DNA of 64,000 nt from an uncultured Flavobacteriales bacterium (GCA_938084585.1 CALKFF010000009.1:1-64000), one strand, 5' to 3'. Shown: positions 37,821 to 48,635, numbered from the stretch's first letter. Notes: generated by a model not told the origin, from the letters alone. Made by a program: numbers and translations.

Positions 37821-39037
37821 TCTTCCACAAAGAACGCCACCTCCACGCGCCTGTCCAAGGCGCCGCGGTTCTGGGCGCGCTCTTCCCCGAAGTAGTTGAG
37901 CACGACGCGTGTCGAGGCCACCCCGCTTTCAAGCAAGTGGGTCCTGACGGCTTCGGCCCGGCGCTTCGACAAAGCCAAATTCGCGGCACGGTCGCCTTTC
38001 ACATCGGCATGGCCCGTGCACACCACCCGCAGCCGCCCATGCATGCCCATCACTTCCACGACTTCATTCAACTGCAACTGCGCGGCCAAGGTCAGCCGGG
38101 TGCTCCCCTCGTAAAACTGCACGCTGAACGACGCTGGCAAATTCAAGGCCTTCAATTCAGCGTCTGCCGAGGGGGACGTCCGCGTCGGAGTCCAAGCGCG
38201 TTCTGCCCAGTCTCTGGCGCCAGAAGACTGGTTTTCAAGCCTCGAGATCCGCGCGCTTTGGTCTTCGAGCAAGTCGAGCACGCGAAGCATCATCTGCTCG
38301 AGGCCTGAGGAAGACGGCATTCCCAGGTCGCCCCAGCCCCCATCCTCGGCGCCGTCGAGCAGCGACATGGATTCCAATGAAAAATTGAGCTCCAAGGGCT
38401 TCAGTTCCTCGTTTTCCCCGAGCTCCATCCATTCCTCGAGGTTGTCCTCGGGCACGCTTTGCTCAATGGTCCCGATTTTTTGGAGCAACCCTCGGTTGAC
38501 GAACCGCCCGAGCTCCACCCCCACCTGCAGAAGGATTTCTTGGATGCGTTGTTCTACCAAGACGTACAAGTTCTCCTCGAAACTTCTCGATTGCCCCGTC
38601 CGGAACCGCTCCGCATCACGGGGGTCGAGTTCGTCGAAGTCCAACAGCAAGTCGGACACCAAAGGGGAAAACCCTTGGAACTTCTCGGTCCCTGCGAACG
38701 AGCGAATTCGCAACATGTCGGACACGATGCGTTCCATTCCGCGAGACACCGACCTCACCGACTCGGCCCAGCCCAAGTCCTCTTCCGTCAAGAGAATTTG
38801 TCCTCGGAGGTAGACCCCCAACGCGTCCACTGTGAGTGCACGGAGCCGTTCCAACTCAGGGTCGGGTGCGCTGGCGTAATAGTTCACGACCAGGGTGCCT
38901 TCTTTTTGGTCTTGGGCGACCCAACCGGCCTGGGAAGATTGGCCATGCGCAAGCCAGGACCATCCTGCAAGGGCGAAGCACCCCAGGATGCGTCGGGCAC
39001 GTCGCGTGGCACGCTGCGCCGATGGCATGGTCTCCAT
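37817..39037 (-). CDS. OmpA-family C-terminal domain protein
   Basis: LQLNEVVEVMGMHGRLRVVCTGHADVKGDRAANLALSKRRAEAVRTHLLESGV. Confidence 0.85.
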   Translation of the reverse strand: METMPSAQRATRRARRILGCFALAGWSWLAHGQSSQAGWVAQDQKEGTLVVNYYASAPDPELERLRALTVDALGVYLRGQILLTEEDLGWAESVRSVSRGMERIVSDMLRIRSFAGTEKFQGFSPLVSDLLLDFDELDPRDAERFRTGQSRSFEENLYVLVEQRIQEILLQVGVELGRFVNRGLLQKIGTIEQSVPEDNLEEWMELGENEELKPLELNFSLESMSLLDGAEDGGWGDLGMPSSSGLEQMMLRVLDLLEDQSARISRLENQSSGARDWAERAWTPTRTSPSADAELKALNLPASFSVQFYEGSTRLTLAAQLQLNEVVEVMGMHGRLRVVCTGHADVKGDRAANLALSKRRAEAVRTHLLESGVASTRVVLNYFGEERAQNRGALDRRVEVAFFVEE

Positions 39038-39065
39038 GCCTGCAATTTCGTGAATTTTATGTAAA

Positions 39066-40475
39066 TCACTTACCCTCCCTCCTCACCACCGTGCGGACGG
39101 TGTAAAGCAGGATCTTCAAGTCCAGCAACAGGGAGATGTTTTCGAGGTACATGATGTCGTACCGCAAGCGCTGACGCATCTGGTCCACATTCTCCGCGTA
39201 GCCGTATTTCACTTGGCCCCACGAGGTGATGCCTGGCCGGACTTGCTGCAGCCTCAAAAAGTGTGGGCTGTGATGGACGATTTGGTCGGTGAAAAACGCC
39301 CGCTCAGGACGGGGGCCCACCAGCGACATGTCTCCCTTCAACACATTCCAAAACTGAGGCAGTTCGTCGATTCGTGCTTGTCGCAGCTTCTTTCCCACCG
39401 CCGTGATTCTGGGGTCGTCGTCCGAGCTTAGGCGCGGCTTCACCCCTTCCGCATCCACGACCATGGTCCGGAATTTCACGATCTTGAACGGCGTTCCGTG
39501 AAGGCCTAGACGCTCCTGGCGGTAGAACACAGGTCCTGGCGAACTTCGACGCACCGCGATGGCCACCGCGGCCAGCAAGGGCGACAGGACCACAAGGGCC
39601 AACGCGCTCAAGACGACGTCCAACGCGCGCTTGACCACGCGCATGCCCGCCGTCAACCCGGGCTTGCTCAAATTCACCAGCGGCACCCCAAACAAGTTGG
39701 ACGACCGCACCGTCCCCGCCATGTAATCCAAGGCGCCTGGCACCACCAAGATGTCCACCCCACGTCCTTCCAAGAGTGCGATCCACCCCAACGTCGCAGG
39801 GTCGTCGCCCACGCGTGTGGTCAACACCGCCCGGTCCACGGGGTGCGTGTCCAGCCACGAATCCAGCGACTTGAGCCCTGCCTTGAGGTCATCGCGTGTC
39901 CACGTCGCCACAACATCCCACCCCAGCCTTCCTGGGGTCCGTGACACGTCGTTCAAGAAAGCGGCGTTGCCATCTTCGTCACCCACAACCAACGTCGGGT
40001 AGGCCCATGTGCCATTTTGAACATTCCGCACCACCCTAGACGTCCAAGCCCAACGGGCGCCCAAAATCAAGGTCAAGTGGGTCCCCATCCACACCCCCAA
40101 CGTCTCGTAATGGTCCACATGGGTTCGGGTCACGTCGTCGAGCAACAACAGGAAGAAGAGCAAGACGCCGCCCAAGGCTGCGGACCGGAAGGACTGCCGC
40201 ACTTCCAAACCTCGGTGACGTTGGCGCACGTCCAGGTACATCCCCATGCACGCGTGCAAACCCACCCAAAAGAGGGGCACCACGACCATTGCCTTCCAAA
40301 AATTCTCGTCGGGGGTGATGTCGATCTCCATCCCAAACCGCCGGGGCTCCACCACGGCTTTGCGGAACGTGAACAGCACTGCCCAAGCCACGGCTGAGGC
40401 CAGGGCGTCAGTCGCCACATACCGCCACGCCCAAGAGGTCCAAGGCCTCGCTTGAGGCTGTCTGTCAGTCGGCAA
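39066..40475 (-). CDS. Polyprenyl glycosylphosphotransferase (undecaprenyl-phosphate sugar-1-P transferase)
   Basis: RALDVVLSALALVVLSPLLAAVAIAVRRSSPGPVFYRQERLGLHGTPFKIVKFRTM...SLVGPRPER. Confidence 0.92.
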   Translation of the reverse strand: MPTDRQPQARPWTSWAWRYVATDALASAVAWAVLFTFRKAVVEPRRFGMEIDITPDENFWKAMVVVPLFWVGLHACMGMYLDVRQRHRGLEVRQSFRSAALGGVLLFFLLLLDDVTRTHVDHYETLGVWMGTHLTLILGARWAWTSRVVRNVQNGTWAYPTLVVGDEDGNAAFLNDVSRTPGRLGWDVVATWTRDDLKAGLKSLDSWLDTHPVDRAVLTTRVGDDPATLGWIALLEGRGVDILVVPGALDYMAGTVRSSNLFGVPLVNLSKPGLTAGMRVVKRALDVVLSALALVVLSPLLAAVAIAVRRSSPGPVFYRQERLGLHGTPFKIVKFRTMVVDAEGVKPRLSSDDDPRITAVGKKLRQARIDELPQFWNVLKGDMSLVGPRPERAFFTDQIVHHSPHFLRLQQVRPGITSWGQVKYGYAENVDQMRQRLRYDIMYLENISLLLDLKILLYTVRTVVRREGK

Positions 40476-41346
40476 AGTGCACGAATTTGAAGTTGTCCAA
40501 CCAAATGTTGCCTTCGCTGCCGTCTGCAGGGATGCTGGCGTTCAGCGCAATTTCAAACGCCGCCGCGTCCTGCATCGTGGACAAGGCAGGGTACAAATCC
40601 AAGTACATCTTCTTCCACTCGCACAGCCCCTCCTCGTCGCAGGTCGGGTTGAGGCCGAGGATGGACAACCGACCGGCTTGGCTCCCGCCCAACACATCCA
40701 GCCCCACGAAGAATCCGACGTCGCATTTGTAGTTGAATTCGAGGTAGACTTCACGGTCCCTGGGCAGGTTGTAGAATTGTTCGTTCGTGGCTGCGCTGAG
40801 TTGCGTGTGTGTGCTGTCCAGCTTGATGTGCCCTGAAGCCGACCCCTCAAACACTTGGCTGGGCTCGGTTTGACGGACGACTTCCGCGTTGCTGTTGACC
40901 CCGGCCAAAAACCGGTTGGCCGACTCGAAATCCTCGGCCAGGATGACCTTGGTGGTCAACCCGCTGTGGTCCACGTACCCGCCACCAAAATCGACAGACT
41001 TGACCGTGGTTGGATCGCCGTCGAGGCTCACCGTGTTGACGTCGTAGTACCGGTACGGCCGACGCGTGGCAGCCACCCCATTGGCTCGGATGCCCGGCAC
41101 CAACGTGACGGTCTGTGGTGCCCCTTGAGGGAGGGCGATGGTGGCCGGCAAAGGGTACACCCCCAGCACGTCCGCCGCGCCGTACACCCACACCTCTTCC
41201 ACCCGGTGGGAATTGGTGCCTTGTTCTGGTGTCGTGGTCAGGGTGTAAGAAGACACCTCGAGCACCTCGGGCGCACCCGGATCCCATTGCGACACATCGC
41301 ATCCCAGAAGGGCAACCGCCCAAAACATCCAATGGCCCCGTTTCAC
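40465..41346 (-). CDS. Hypothetical lipoprotein
   Basis: GTG start proposed ([20 protein letters not shown]), 4 nt after TACCTTCG; overlaps sugar transferase start by 11 bp. Confidence 0.7.
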   Translation of the reverse strand: MKRGHWMFWAVALLGCDVSQWDPGAPEVLEVSSYTLTTTPEQGTNSHRVEEVWVYGAADVLGVYPLPATIALPQGAPQTVTLVPGIRANGVAATRRPYRYYDVNTVSLDGDPTTVKSVDFGGGYVDHSGLTTKVILAEDFESANRFLAGVNSNAEVVRQTEPSQVFEGSASGHIKLDSTHTQLSAATNEQFYNLPRDREVYLEFNYKCDVGFFVGLDVLGGSQAGRLSILGLNPTCDEEGLCEWKKMYLDLYPALSTMQDAAAFEIALNASIPADGSEGNIWLDNFKFVHFAD

Positions 41347-41350
41347 ACCG

Positions 41351-41358
41351 CGAAGGTA
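41351..41358 (-). promoter_or_regulatory. TACCTTCG -7 element, 4 nt before GTG 41346
   Basis: Reverse complement: TACCTTCG-CGGT-GTG. Confidence 0.55.
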
Positions 41359-41427
41359 GGGGTGCCGAGGAGGATGCATGCGCTGAGATTTGGCCTACTT
41401 TTGCCGCCAAACGCCCAACCATTTTCC

Positions 41428-42084
41428 ATGAAATTTTTCATCGACACCGCCAACCTCGACCAAATCCGTGAAGCCCAAGCCCTGGGCATCCTTGACGGAG
41501 TGACCACCAACCCCTCCCTGATGGCCAAAGAAGGCATCTCAGGCGACGAGGCGGTCAAGGCCCACTACAAGGCGATTTGCGACATCGTCGACGGCGACGT
41601 CAGCGCAGAAGTGATCTCCACCGATTTCGAGGGCATGGTCCGCGAAGGTGAAGCCCTCGCTGCCTTGCATGAAAACATCGTGGTGAAGGTGCCGATGATC
41701 CAAGAAGGCATCAAGGCCATCAGTCACTTCACCGACCACGGCATCCGGACCAACTGCACCTTGATCTTCAGCCCAGGCCAAGCCTTGGTGGCTGCCAAAG
41801 CAGGCGCGTCTTACGTGAGCCCATTCATCGGCCGCTTGGACGACATCAGCTCGGACGGCATGGACCTGATCGAAGACATCCGCAACATTTTCGACAACTA
41901 CGACTTCGGCACAGAAATCTTGGCGGCCAGCGTCCGCGGCCCCATGCACGTCATCGAATGTGCCAAGCTGGGTGCGGACGTGATGACCGGGCCTTTGAGC
42001 GCCATCGAAGGGTTGATGAAGCACCCGTTGACCGACATCGGCTTGGCCAAGTTCCTCGCGGACCACGCCAAGTCGAACGGCTGA
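41428..42084 (+). CDS. fsa: Fructose-6-phosphate aldolase / small transaldolase
   Basis: [67 protein letters not shown]. Confidence 0.94.
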   Translation: MKFFIDTANLDQIREAQALGILDGVTTNPSLMAKEGISGDEAVKAHYKAICDIVDGDVSAEVISTDFEGMVREGEALAALHENIVVKVPMIQEGIKAISHFTDHGIRTNCTLIFSPGQALVAAKAGASYVSPFIGRLDDISSDGMDLIEDIRNIFDNYDFGTEILAASVRGPMHVIECAKLGADVMTGPLSAIEGLMKHPLTDIGLAKFLADHAKSNG

Positions 42085-42097
42085 AGCCCCAGTCGCT

Positions 42098-42724
42098 TTG
42101 GCGGACCTGCTGAAACTTCACGACCAGAACCCTGACCCTCGCAAGGTGCAGGAAGTGCTGCGTGTGCTGGACAGGGACGGCCTTGTGGTCTGCCCCACCG
42201 ACACGGTGTACAGCTTCGCAGCCAAACTGGGCAGCCCCAAGGCCTTCGACCGCCTGGCCCGCGCCAAGGGAATCAAGCCCGATAAAGCCGAGTTTTCCCT
42301 GCTCTGTGCGGACTTGAGCGACCTGAGCAAGTACGCCCAGCATCTGAGCAACCCGCTGTTCAAAATGATGAAGCGTGCCTTGCCTGGGCCCTACACCTTC
42401 ATCCTTCCGGCCAGCAGTGAGGTCCCCAAACTTTACCGCAGCCGCAAGAAAACCATCGGGATTCGCGTGCCGGACCATCCTGTGGCCCTTCACGTGTTGA
42501 AGGAGCTTGGCACGCCGTTGGTCGTGAGCAGCGTCCATGACGACGACGACCTGATGGAATACACCACCGACCCTGAGCTCATTTGCGAGCGACACGGACA
42601 TGTGGTGGACTTGGTCATCGACGGGGGCATCGGCCAATTGGAAGCCTCCACTGTGCTCGATTGCACAAGCGGTGAGCCTGAACTGGTGCGCCAAGGGCTG
42701 GGACCGGTCGACGGGTTGCTCTGA
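42098..42724 (+). CDS. Sua5/YciO/YrdC-family protein
   Basis: VVCPTDTVYSFAAKLGSPKAFDRLARAKG; KRALPGPYTFILPAS; TIGIRVPDHPVAL. TTG start. Confidence 0.87.
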   Translation: MADLLKLHDQNPDPRKVQEVLRVLDRDGLVVCPTDTVYSFAAKLGSPKAFDRLARAKGIKPDKAEFSLLCADLSDLSKYAQHLSNPLFKMMKRALPGPYTFILPASSEVPKLYRSRKKTIGIRVPDHPVALHVLKELGTPLVVSSVHDDDDLMEYTTDPELICERHGHVVDLVIDGGIGQLEASTVLDCTSGEPELVRQGLGPVDGLL

Positions 42725-42736
42725 CGACGCCTGCGT

Positions 42737-43393
42737 TCAGTCGCGGGCGCGTGCAGACAGCATGGGCACAAAGGCCGCCATGCCATGGTCTTTCTTGGTG
42801 AATTCCCGCTCGCTGATTCGGTCGATGGTCCACATCCGTTGGGTCTCGCCTCCGCCCACTGGGATGACCATGCGCCCCCCCACCTTCAACTGGCCCAACA
42901 ACGCTTGAGGCACGTCCGGCGCCCCGCACGTGATGATGATGCCGTCGAAAGGCGCGAACACAGGCTTGCCCTTGTAGCCGTCGCCATAGTACAACGCCGG
43001 CTTCCAGCCCATGGCTTTCAACAACGGTCCAGCGGCGTCGAAGAGCGCTTTTTGGCGTTCGATGCTGTGCACCTTGAAGCCCAATGCGCACAGGACGGCG
43101 CACTGGTACCCGCTGCCTGTTCCAATTTCCAAGATGGAATCCCCCGGCTGGGCCTCGAGCAACTCACTTTGCTTGGCCACGGTGTGGGGCTGGCTGATGG
43201 TTTGGCCGGCGGCGATCGGAAAGGCCTTGTTGGAGTAGGCGAATTGCGAAAAGGCCGAATCCATGAAAAAGTGCCGCGGCACCTCGTCCATGGCAGAAAG
43301 CACGCGCTCGTCCCTGATGCCCATGTCCCGCAACTCCTCCAAAAGCTTCCTCCTCTGCCCCTTGTGCATGTACGTGTCCTCCGGCAATTGCAT
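42737..43393 (-). CDS. pcm: Protein-L-isoaspartate(D-aspartate) O-methyltransferase
   Basis: AGQTISQPHTVAKQSELLEAQPGDSILEIGTGSGYQCAVLCALG. Confidence 0.93.
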   Translation of the reverse strand: MQLPEDTYMHKGQRRKLLEELRDMGIRDERVLSAMDEVPRHFFMDSAFSQFAYSNKAFPIAAGQTISQPHTVAKQSELLEAQPGDSILEIGTGSGYQCAVLCALGFKVHSIERQKALFDAAGPLLKAMGWKPALYYGDGYKGKPVFAPFDGIIITCGAPDVPQALLGQLKVGGRMVIPVGGGETQRMWTIDRISEREFTKKDHGMAAFVPMLSARARD

Positions 43394-43397
43394 GGAC

Positions 43398-43405
43398 GCA
43401 AACTA
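43398..43405 (-). promoter_or_regulatory. TAGTTTGC -7-like element, 4 nt before ATG 43393
   Basis: Reverse complement: TAGTTTGC-GTCC-ATG. Confidence 0.5.
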
Positions 43406-43485
43406 CCTCCTCCGACTGCAGCAGATGTGCACTTCATGTGGGCAATTTTCACAGCGCGTTGGTGAACAGCGACACGGCCTCCCTG

Positions 43486-43493
43486 TAGCTTCG
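43486..43493 (+). promoter_or_regulatory. TAGCTTCG -7-like element, 4 nt before ATG 43498
   Basis: TAGCTTCG-CGGC-ATG. Confidence 0.55.
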
Positions 43494-43497
43494 CGGC

Positions 43498-43986
43498 ATG
43501 GTGAAACACTGGTTCAATTGCAAGGTGAGCTCGCGGTCGTTGGACAGCGAGGGGGCGGAAGTGAAGAAGGTCGAGCAGTTTGTGCTGGACGCGTACACCT
43601 ACACCGAGGCGGAGACGCGCATGACCCAAATCTGCGAGTACGAGGGCATTCGGCCGTTTGAAATCACCCAGCTGACCAAAACCAACCTCATTGAGGTGAT
43701 TCGCTTTCCGGAGTGCGACAAGTGGTTCCGGGTCAAGGTGGCCATGACCACGTTCGACGCCGACAAGGGCACAGAAAAGGAGAGCAACCAACACATTCTG
43801 CTCAGCGCCATGGACGTGCGCGACGCCTTCGACAAAGTTTCTGGCCACATGAATCAACTCGGCGTGGGGTACGTCATCCCCTCCATTGCCTACCAGAAAA
43901 TTGTGGAAGTTTTTCCCCAAGACGAGTGGCAAGTCGTGGACGGCCAGGAACAACCCAAGGAAGACGCGGCACCGGTCGAAGCCTGA
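43498..43986 (+). CDS. DUF4494-family protein
   Basis: MVKHWFNCKVSSRSLDSEGAEVKKVEQFVLDAYTYTEAETRM; typical Bacteroidota DUF4494. Confidence 0.8.
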   Translation: MVKHWFNCKVSSRSLDSEGAEVKKVEQFVLDAYTYTEAETRMTQICEYEGIRPFEITQLTKTNLIEVIRFPECDKWFRVKVAMTTFDADKGTEKESNQHILLSAMDVRDAFDKVSGHMNQLGVGYVIPSIAYQKIVEVFPQDEWQVVDGQEQPKEDAAPVEA

Positions 43987-43993
43987 CCTGAGG

Positions 43994-45910
43994 TCACACC
44001 ATCCAACTCCACGCGCTGTCGTACGCGTCGTGCGCCTGGGCATGCTCGAAGAGTTCCGCCAGGAATGCATCGGTCGACAACGTGGCGCTGTCCCCCACCA
44101 GCATGCACGCCATTTTGGCCCGGGTTTGGGCCACGTGAATCCGTCGGCTCTCACTCAGGAATCCGACCTCCCCTTTGTCATTGCTCCGCGTCAGCGACAC
44201 GAGCATGGCGTCCCGCTCTTGCCCTTGAAATCCGTCCACGGTGTGGATGGTGACGGCCGCCTGGCGCAATCCCTGCTGCGTCCGCACACGTTCTGACCAA
44301 CCTTCCCTCAAGGTTTCCACCTGGGCCGCGTAAGGCGCCACAATCCCCACGGACATGCCCGGGTGCAGGTTCAGCCATTCCACAGCACGGTCCAACACGA
44401 AGGACGCTTCGTCGGGGTTGGATACGCTCCCGCCCTCTTCGGAACGCACCTCGTCAAACCCACAACCTGCCGTATCGACCACCAACCACGGCTTGAGACC
44501 CTTCAAAGTTCGGGCGGCCACGTCGGGATGCGCCTTCAATTGGCCGTCGTAAAACTTCATGTTGCCAAATGCCATGATCGCTTCGTGCATTCGGTGCTGC
44601 ACCTGCAGCAAATGGGTTTGGTCTGGGTGGCGCTCCACCAAGCGTTCCATCAGGGTGGTCGCCAACATACGCGCGCCCTGGCTTTTCACGGTCGGAGGCA
44701 ACTGGCATGGATCTCCAGACAGCACCAAGCGTGTGGCGCGCCTCATCGGGATCAACGTCGCCGGGGGAAGCGCCTGGGCCGCCTCGTCGACCACCGCCAC
44801 ATCAAACTTCACGCCCCGCAACCGTCGGTCGTCGCACCCCACCAAGGTGGCGCACACGACGTCAACTTCGCGAAGGACCTTCTCCGCCAAGTAAGCTTCG
44901 AGCTCCTCGGCTTCCTTCCGAAGGGCACGGGCCTCGGCGCGGGCTTGCCTGCGGGCCTCGCGCTGGGGCGCGTCGAAGTTGCGCACGTGTCTGTCGGCAT
45001 CCCGCTGTTGTTGGGCTGCATCGCGACGCGTTTTCACCACCCGAGCGTACTCTGGCAAGTTCTGAACCTGCGCATCCAAGGTCCTTTCAAGCACCCCTTG
45101 CTGCACCCTCATGGGGTGCCCCACCCGGACCACATTCAGGCCTGCCTGATGAAAGCGCTCCACCAAGACGTCCACCGCCATGTTGGAAGGTCCCGCTGCC
45201 AGGACCTTGTCCCCGGCAGCCACCAAGTCCTTCACCGCCGCCACCAACGTGCTTGTTTTTCCGGTACCTGGAGGCCCGTGCAAGAGAGACACTTGCGGGC
45301 GGCGCCAGATGTCTTGGGCGGCCCGTCGTTGCCCCTCGTTCAATCCAGAAGCCTCACCGACCACCGCGTCGTCCAGGTGCGGTTCCGGCCAGTGTTCCGC
45401 CACCCCAAGTGCAAGGTCCCGAAACGACTTGTCCGTGTCTCCATCGGCGTTGACCCAATGGCTGAGGGCATGGGCCATGGCGTTGTAGCTACGTTCGTCG
45501 GCCCTGGCGTCCACCGTCCACTTGACATGCTGGGGCGACACGCCTTCTGGGCCGTCTCCTTCGAGCACCACCTCCATGTCGAGTCCCCGCATCTTTCGCA
45601 CGCGCGCTGGCCAAACCCCAAGTGCCTTGGACGCCTCGTCGTCGCCCACGGGGCTCAACAACACCGCGCTGCCCACGCGAAACGCGTTGGGCATCCCGCC
45701 TCCTTCCCCACACGCCATCGACCACTGCGCCCCACCAAATGCATACGAAGCCGCCGTGACGGCGACGGGCGACCAGGACAATCCTTCCGCCCTGCGCTGC
45801 TTGAGCGAGGCGTGTTCCAGCACAGATTGAAGGCGGGCGCGTTCTTCATCCCGCTCCACCAACAAGGCCTGGGTCCAGGCCGTCAACACCTCCAGCGCGT
45901 CCTCTTTCAA
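43994..45910 (-). CDS. AAA-domain superfamily I helicase (SMUBP2/Upf1-like)
   Basis: LLHGPPGTGKTSTLVAAVKDL, VVDEAAQALPPATLIP, RLVLSGDPCQLPPTV, VTIHTVDGFQGQERDAMLVSLTRSN. Start uncertain (TTG). Confidence 0.92.
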   Translation of the reverse strand: MKEDALEVLTAWTQALLVERDEERARLQSVLEHASLKQRRAEGLSWSPVAVTAASYAFGGAQWSMACGEGGGMPNAFRVGSAVLLSPVGDDEASKALGVWPARVRKMRGLDMEVVLEGDGPEGVSPQHVKWTVDARADERSYNAMAHALSHWVNADGDTDKSFRDLALGVAEHWPEPHLDDAVVGEASGLNEGQRRAAQDIWRRPQVSLLHGPPGTGKTSTLVAAVKDLVAAGDKVLAAGPSNMAVDVLVERFHQAGLNVVRVGHPMRVQQGVLERTLDAQVQNLPEYARVVKTRRDAAQQQRDADRHVRNFDAPQREARRQARAEARALRKEAEELEAYLAEKVLREVDVVCATLVGCDDRRLRGVKFDVAVVDEAAQALPPATLIPMRRATRLVLSGDPCQLPPTVKSQGARMLATTLMERLVERHPDQTHLLQVQHRMHEAIMAFGNMKFYDGQLKAHPDVAARTLKGLKPWLVVDTAGCGFDEVRSEEGGSVSNPDEASFVLDRAVEWLNLHPGMSVGIVAPYAAQVETLREGWSERVRTQQGLRQAAVTIHTVDGFQGQERDAMLVSLTRSNDKGEVGFLSESRRIHVAQTRAKMACMLVGDSATLSTDAFLAELFEHAQAHDAYDSAWSWMV

Positions 45911-45919
45911 AAGACGTTC

Positions 45920-48070
45920 TCAGTCCACAATTTGGACGGTGCCTTCCAGCACCACAGGCTTCCCCTCCTCGGGGTAATACTCCACGCCGTTGCCGGCAAT
46001 GCTCGTGACCACAAGGGGGCCGTCTTCCACAGGGATGGTCAGCTTGTAGTAGTAGACCCCGGAGGTGGCGCCGTCCGCATCCGCATCCCAGAACGAACTC
46101 GCGCCGAAATCGTCGCTTTCGTAGACCACGTTGCCCCACCGGTTGAGGATGACAAGCTCCACGTTCTCGTACGTCTCGATGCCAGGAATGCGGAACATGT
46201 CGTTCGCCCCACTTGTGCTGTAAGGGCTGATCACGTTGGGGATGGTGATTTCACATGTGCCCACCAAAATGTCGGCGTCCGCCTCACACAGCAACCCTCC
46301 AAACGCGTCAAATTCCTGCACCACATGCACGTTGAAGTATTCAGGGTTCACCATGCCTGACGCGTAAACCGTTTCGCCCAGCGTGTCCGAGAGGAACTCT
46401 TCCGGTCCCCACACCACGGTGAAGTCGCCGGCCTCTGGATCGCTCACAAAGGCGTTCAATTCCACGGGCTGGCCACCGCAGTACACGTCGGGGTTGGCGT
46501 CGATGGCTGGGCTGAAGGCCACGTACTCCACCTCCACGTCTTGGGTGTACTCGCACCCGAAGTTGTTGGTGGCGTGGGCGGTGTAGGTGTGTTGGCCTGC
46601 GGTCGTCATGGTCACGCCCACGTCGGCGCAGTTCCAAGCCCCGTCCAGGACAATGTGGCTGTTTTGTTCCAACGTGGTCCAGTAGGTGCTGTCGCACTCC
46701 AGCCCAAACGTGGGTGTGAAACTCAATTCCGCGGGGTACAAACTGTCCGCAAACTGGATGGCCCAGTCGAAGACAAATCCGTTGTCGGAACCCCACAAGT
46801 CGCAGATTTCCATTTGCCACACGCCGTTCAAGGGACATCCGTCGAGGTTGCCCCAGGTTTGGACGCTTTCGTACTCCCCTGGAGGGAGCGTTCCTGTTGT
46901 GTTTTCCGCCCACGTCCCGTTTGTGGCGTCCGGCGTCCAGAAGTAATCGAAGCCTTCGCCAGGGGTGTCTGGATCTCCGTCGTCGTCGACAGGAACCCCC
47001 AAGAACGTGCCTCCGCCGCCTTGCTGGTGGACCATCATGCTTTGGCCGTTGGGGCATTCGAAGGTGATGGTCAAATCCCCCATGAAGCTGTGCTCGAAAT
47101 TGATGTAAAAGCTTTCAAGCGCGTCTGCGGCCGAACCAATGGATTGGCCTGGGATGAATTGGGTGAAGGTCAACTCGCTGGAAAAGCACTGTCCAGGTTC
47201 ATCCGGAATGAACAATCCGCCGCCGAAGTCCACGCTGGGCTCCAAGGTGAACGGCTGTCCCTCCACGGACACGGACAAATCCACTTGCTCTCCTGTGCAG
47301 GCCACCTGGCTCAACGGTTCCATCGTCCACACGGGGTCGTTGCTCACGTAGACCAAGTAGTTGGTCAATTGCACGCTTTCGCACCCGATTTCATCCACCA
47401 GGCTCAATTGCATCCGGTGGATGCCAGGCTCGTCGTACACGTGAATGGCGTACCCGTTGTCGGTGGAATCGTCCACCGCGCCGTCGCCGTTCCAATCCCA
47501 GTACCACATGGTGATGTCGGCGTCCCCAGTGGCGTACGAATCGGCCCCGTCGAACGGCACCTCCACCCCTGGGCACACGCGGTAGGGCGCGGGATCTTCC
47601 ACGTTGACGACGGGCACGGGCACGGCGCAAGGCTGCCCACAATTGATGCCTGCGGCGAAGTCTCCCGTGCTTTCAGGTCCGCTTGTGAAAACAATGGTCA
47701 AACACCCCGTGGGGTTCGTTTCTGACGCGATTTGCACCAGCCCTTGCAACTGGTCGCCGCTGCCTTGCGCCAGGATGGGCGCGAAGGTGTCGTCTCCGTC
47801 GTGCACGGTGATTTGGGATTGCGCGTCGAGGTCAAACACGCTCCACTCAATCCAAATGGTGGTGTCCGGAGCAGTGGGGCACAGCGTCACCATCTCGTCT
47901 TCGTTGGCGCCGTAAGGCGCTGTGCTGCTGCCCGAGTCCACCAGGGCGTCGCCGCAACCTTCAATCAGGTCGGTGCTGGAAATGGAAATTTGGGCATTCA
48001 AACCGGTCCAAGCCCCCATCACAAGGGCACACGCGGCCAACACCTTCCACTGAATCATTCGCTTGCTCAT
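45920..48070 (-). CDS. Secreted multidomain protein with PKD-like and P-domain-like regions and T9SS type-B C-terminal domain
   Basis: YWDWNGDGAVDDSTDNGYAIHVYDEPGIHRMQLSLVDEIGC; CDLWGSDNGFVFDWAIQFAD; C-term NVISPYSTSGANDMFRIPGIETYENVELVILNRWGNVVYESDDF. Confidence 0.88.
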   Translation of the reverse strand: MSKRMIQWKVLAACALVMGAWTGLNAQISISSTDLIEGCGDALVDSGSSTAPYGANEDEMVTLCPTAPDTTIWIEWSVFDLDAQSQITVHDGDDTFAPILAQGSGDQLQGLVQIASETNPTGCLTIVFTSGPESTGDFAAGINCGQPCAVPVPVVNVEDPAPYRVCPGVEVPFDGADSYATGDADITMWYWDWNGDGAVDDSTDNGYAIHVYDEPGIHRMQLSLVDEIGCESVQLTNYLVYVSNDPVWTMEPLSQVACTGEQVDLSVSVEGQPFTLEPSVDFGGGLFIPDEPGQCFSSELTFTQFIPGQSIGSAADALESFYINFEHSFMGDLTITFECPNGQSMMVHQQGGGGTFLGVPVDDDGDPDTPGEGFDYFWTPDATNGTWAENTTGTLPPGEYESVQTWGNLDGCPLNGVWQMEICDLWGSDNGFVFDWAIQFADSLYPAELSFTPTFGLECDSTYWTTLEQNSHIVLDGAWNCADVGVTMTTAGQHTYTAHATNNFGCEYTQDVEVEYVAFSPAIDANPDVYCGGQPVELNAFVSDPEAGDFTVVWGPEEFLSDTLGETVYASGMVNPEYFNVHVVQEFDAFGGLLCEADADILVGTCEITIPNVISPYSTSGANDMFRIPGIETYENVELVILNRWGNVVYESDDFGASSFWDADADGATSGVYYYKLTIPVEDGPLVVTSIAGNGVEYYPEEGKPVVLEGTVQIVD

Positions 48071-48486
48071 TTCAATCGGGCTTTTGCGTTGACGAGGTAG
48101 CGTGCGGTCCACTTGTCCATGAAACCTTGGCTCGACACCACCACGAACGTGTTGCGGTCGGTGGGGTACGCCACGGCCGTTTCACGCGGGTGAATGTGCA
48201 TGGCCAGGAGCGCTTGAGGAACGTCGGCACCGCGAAGAACCTGCAAAGCTTCCACCGGAATGCCTGCCTTGGGGGTGGCCACTTCCACCCATCCTTGGGA
48301 CACCAACACAGCCTCATGCACGTGTTCAGTCCACGTGCGGTCCAACGTTGTCGTGCTCAAGTCGTGGTGCATCATGACCGCATCCATGCCAGGAAGGTCC
48401 AAGGCGCTCTGTCCAAACGCCTCGCTTGGCGCAAGCCAAGCGCATCCAATCAGGGCCAAACACCCCATCCAAATTCGTGTCGTCAT
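48067..48486 (-). CDS. Hypothetical exported protein
   Basis: Signal MTTRIWMGCLALIGCAWLAPSEAFGQ; ATGA overlap with T9SS substrate gene. Confidence 0.6.
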   Translation of the reverse strand: MTTRIWMGCLALIGCAWLAPSEAFGQSALDLPGMDAVMMHHDLSTTTLDRTWTEHVHEAVLVSQGWVEVATPKAGIPVEALQVLRGADVPQALLAMHIHPRETAVAYPTDRNTFVVVSSQGFMDKWTARYLVNAKARLK

Positions 48487-48584
48487 CCTTCGTCAAAGTT
48501 GAGGTTGGGCTTGGTTTTGCCCAAGCCGTGTGCAAGTTAATCGCTGAAAGACAACCGCGCGTTGCATATCTGATGTCGCAAAAG

Positions 48585-48614
48585 TTTGCGCGGTAGAAAA
48601 ACTGACTATCTTTG
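48585..48614 (+). promoter_or_regulatory. Bacteroidota-type promoter TTTG-N18-TATCTTTG for tRNA-Lys/Leu
   Basis: TTTG 48585-48588, TATCTTTG 48607-48614, tRNA begins 48636. Confidence 0.8.
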
Positions 48615-48635
48615 CCCCCCTCAACGGAGGAAAAC

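Noticed and set aside
44363-46360. 665-aa plus-strand ORF
   Set aside because: Antisense of the helicase and T9SS protein genes; no recognisable domains.
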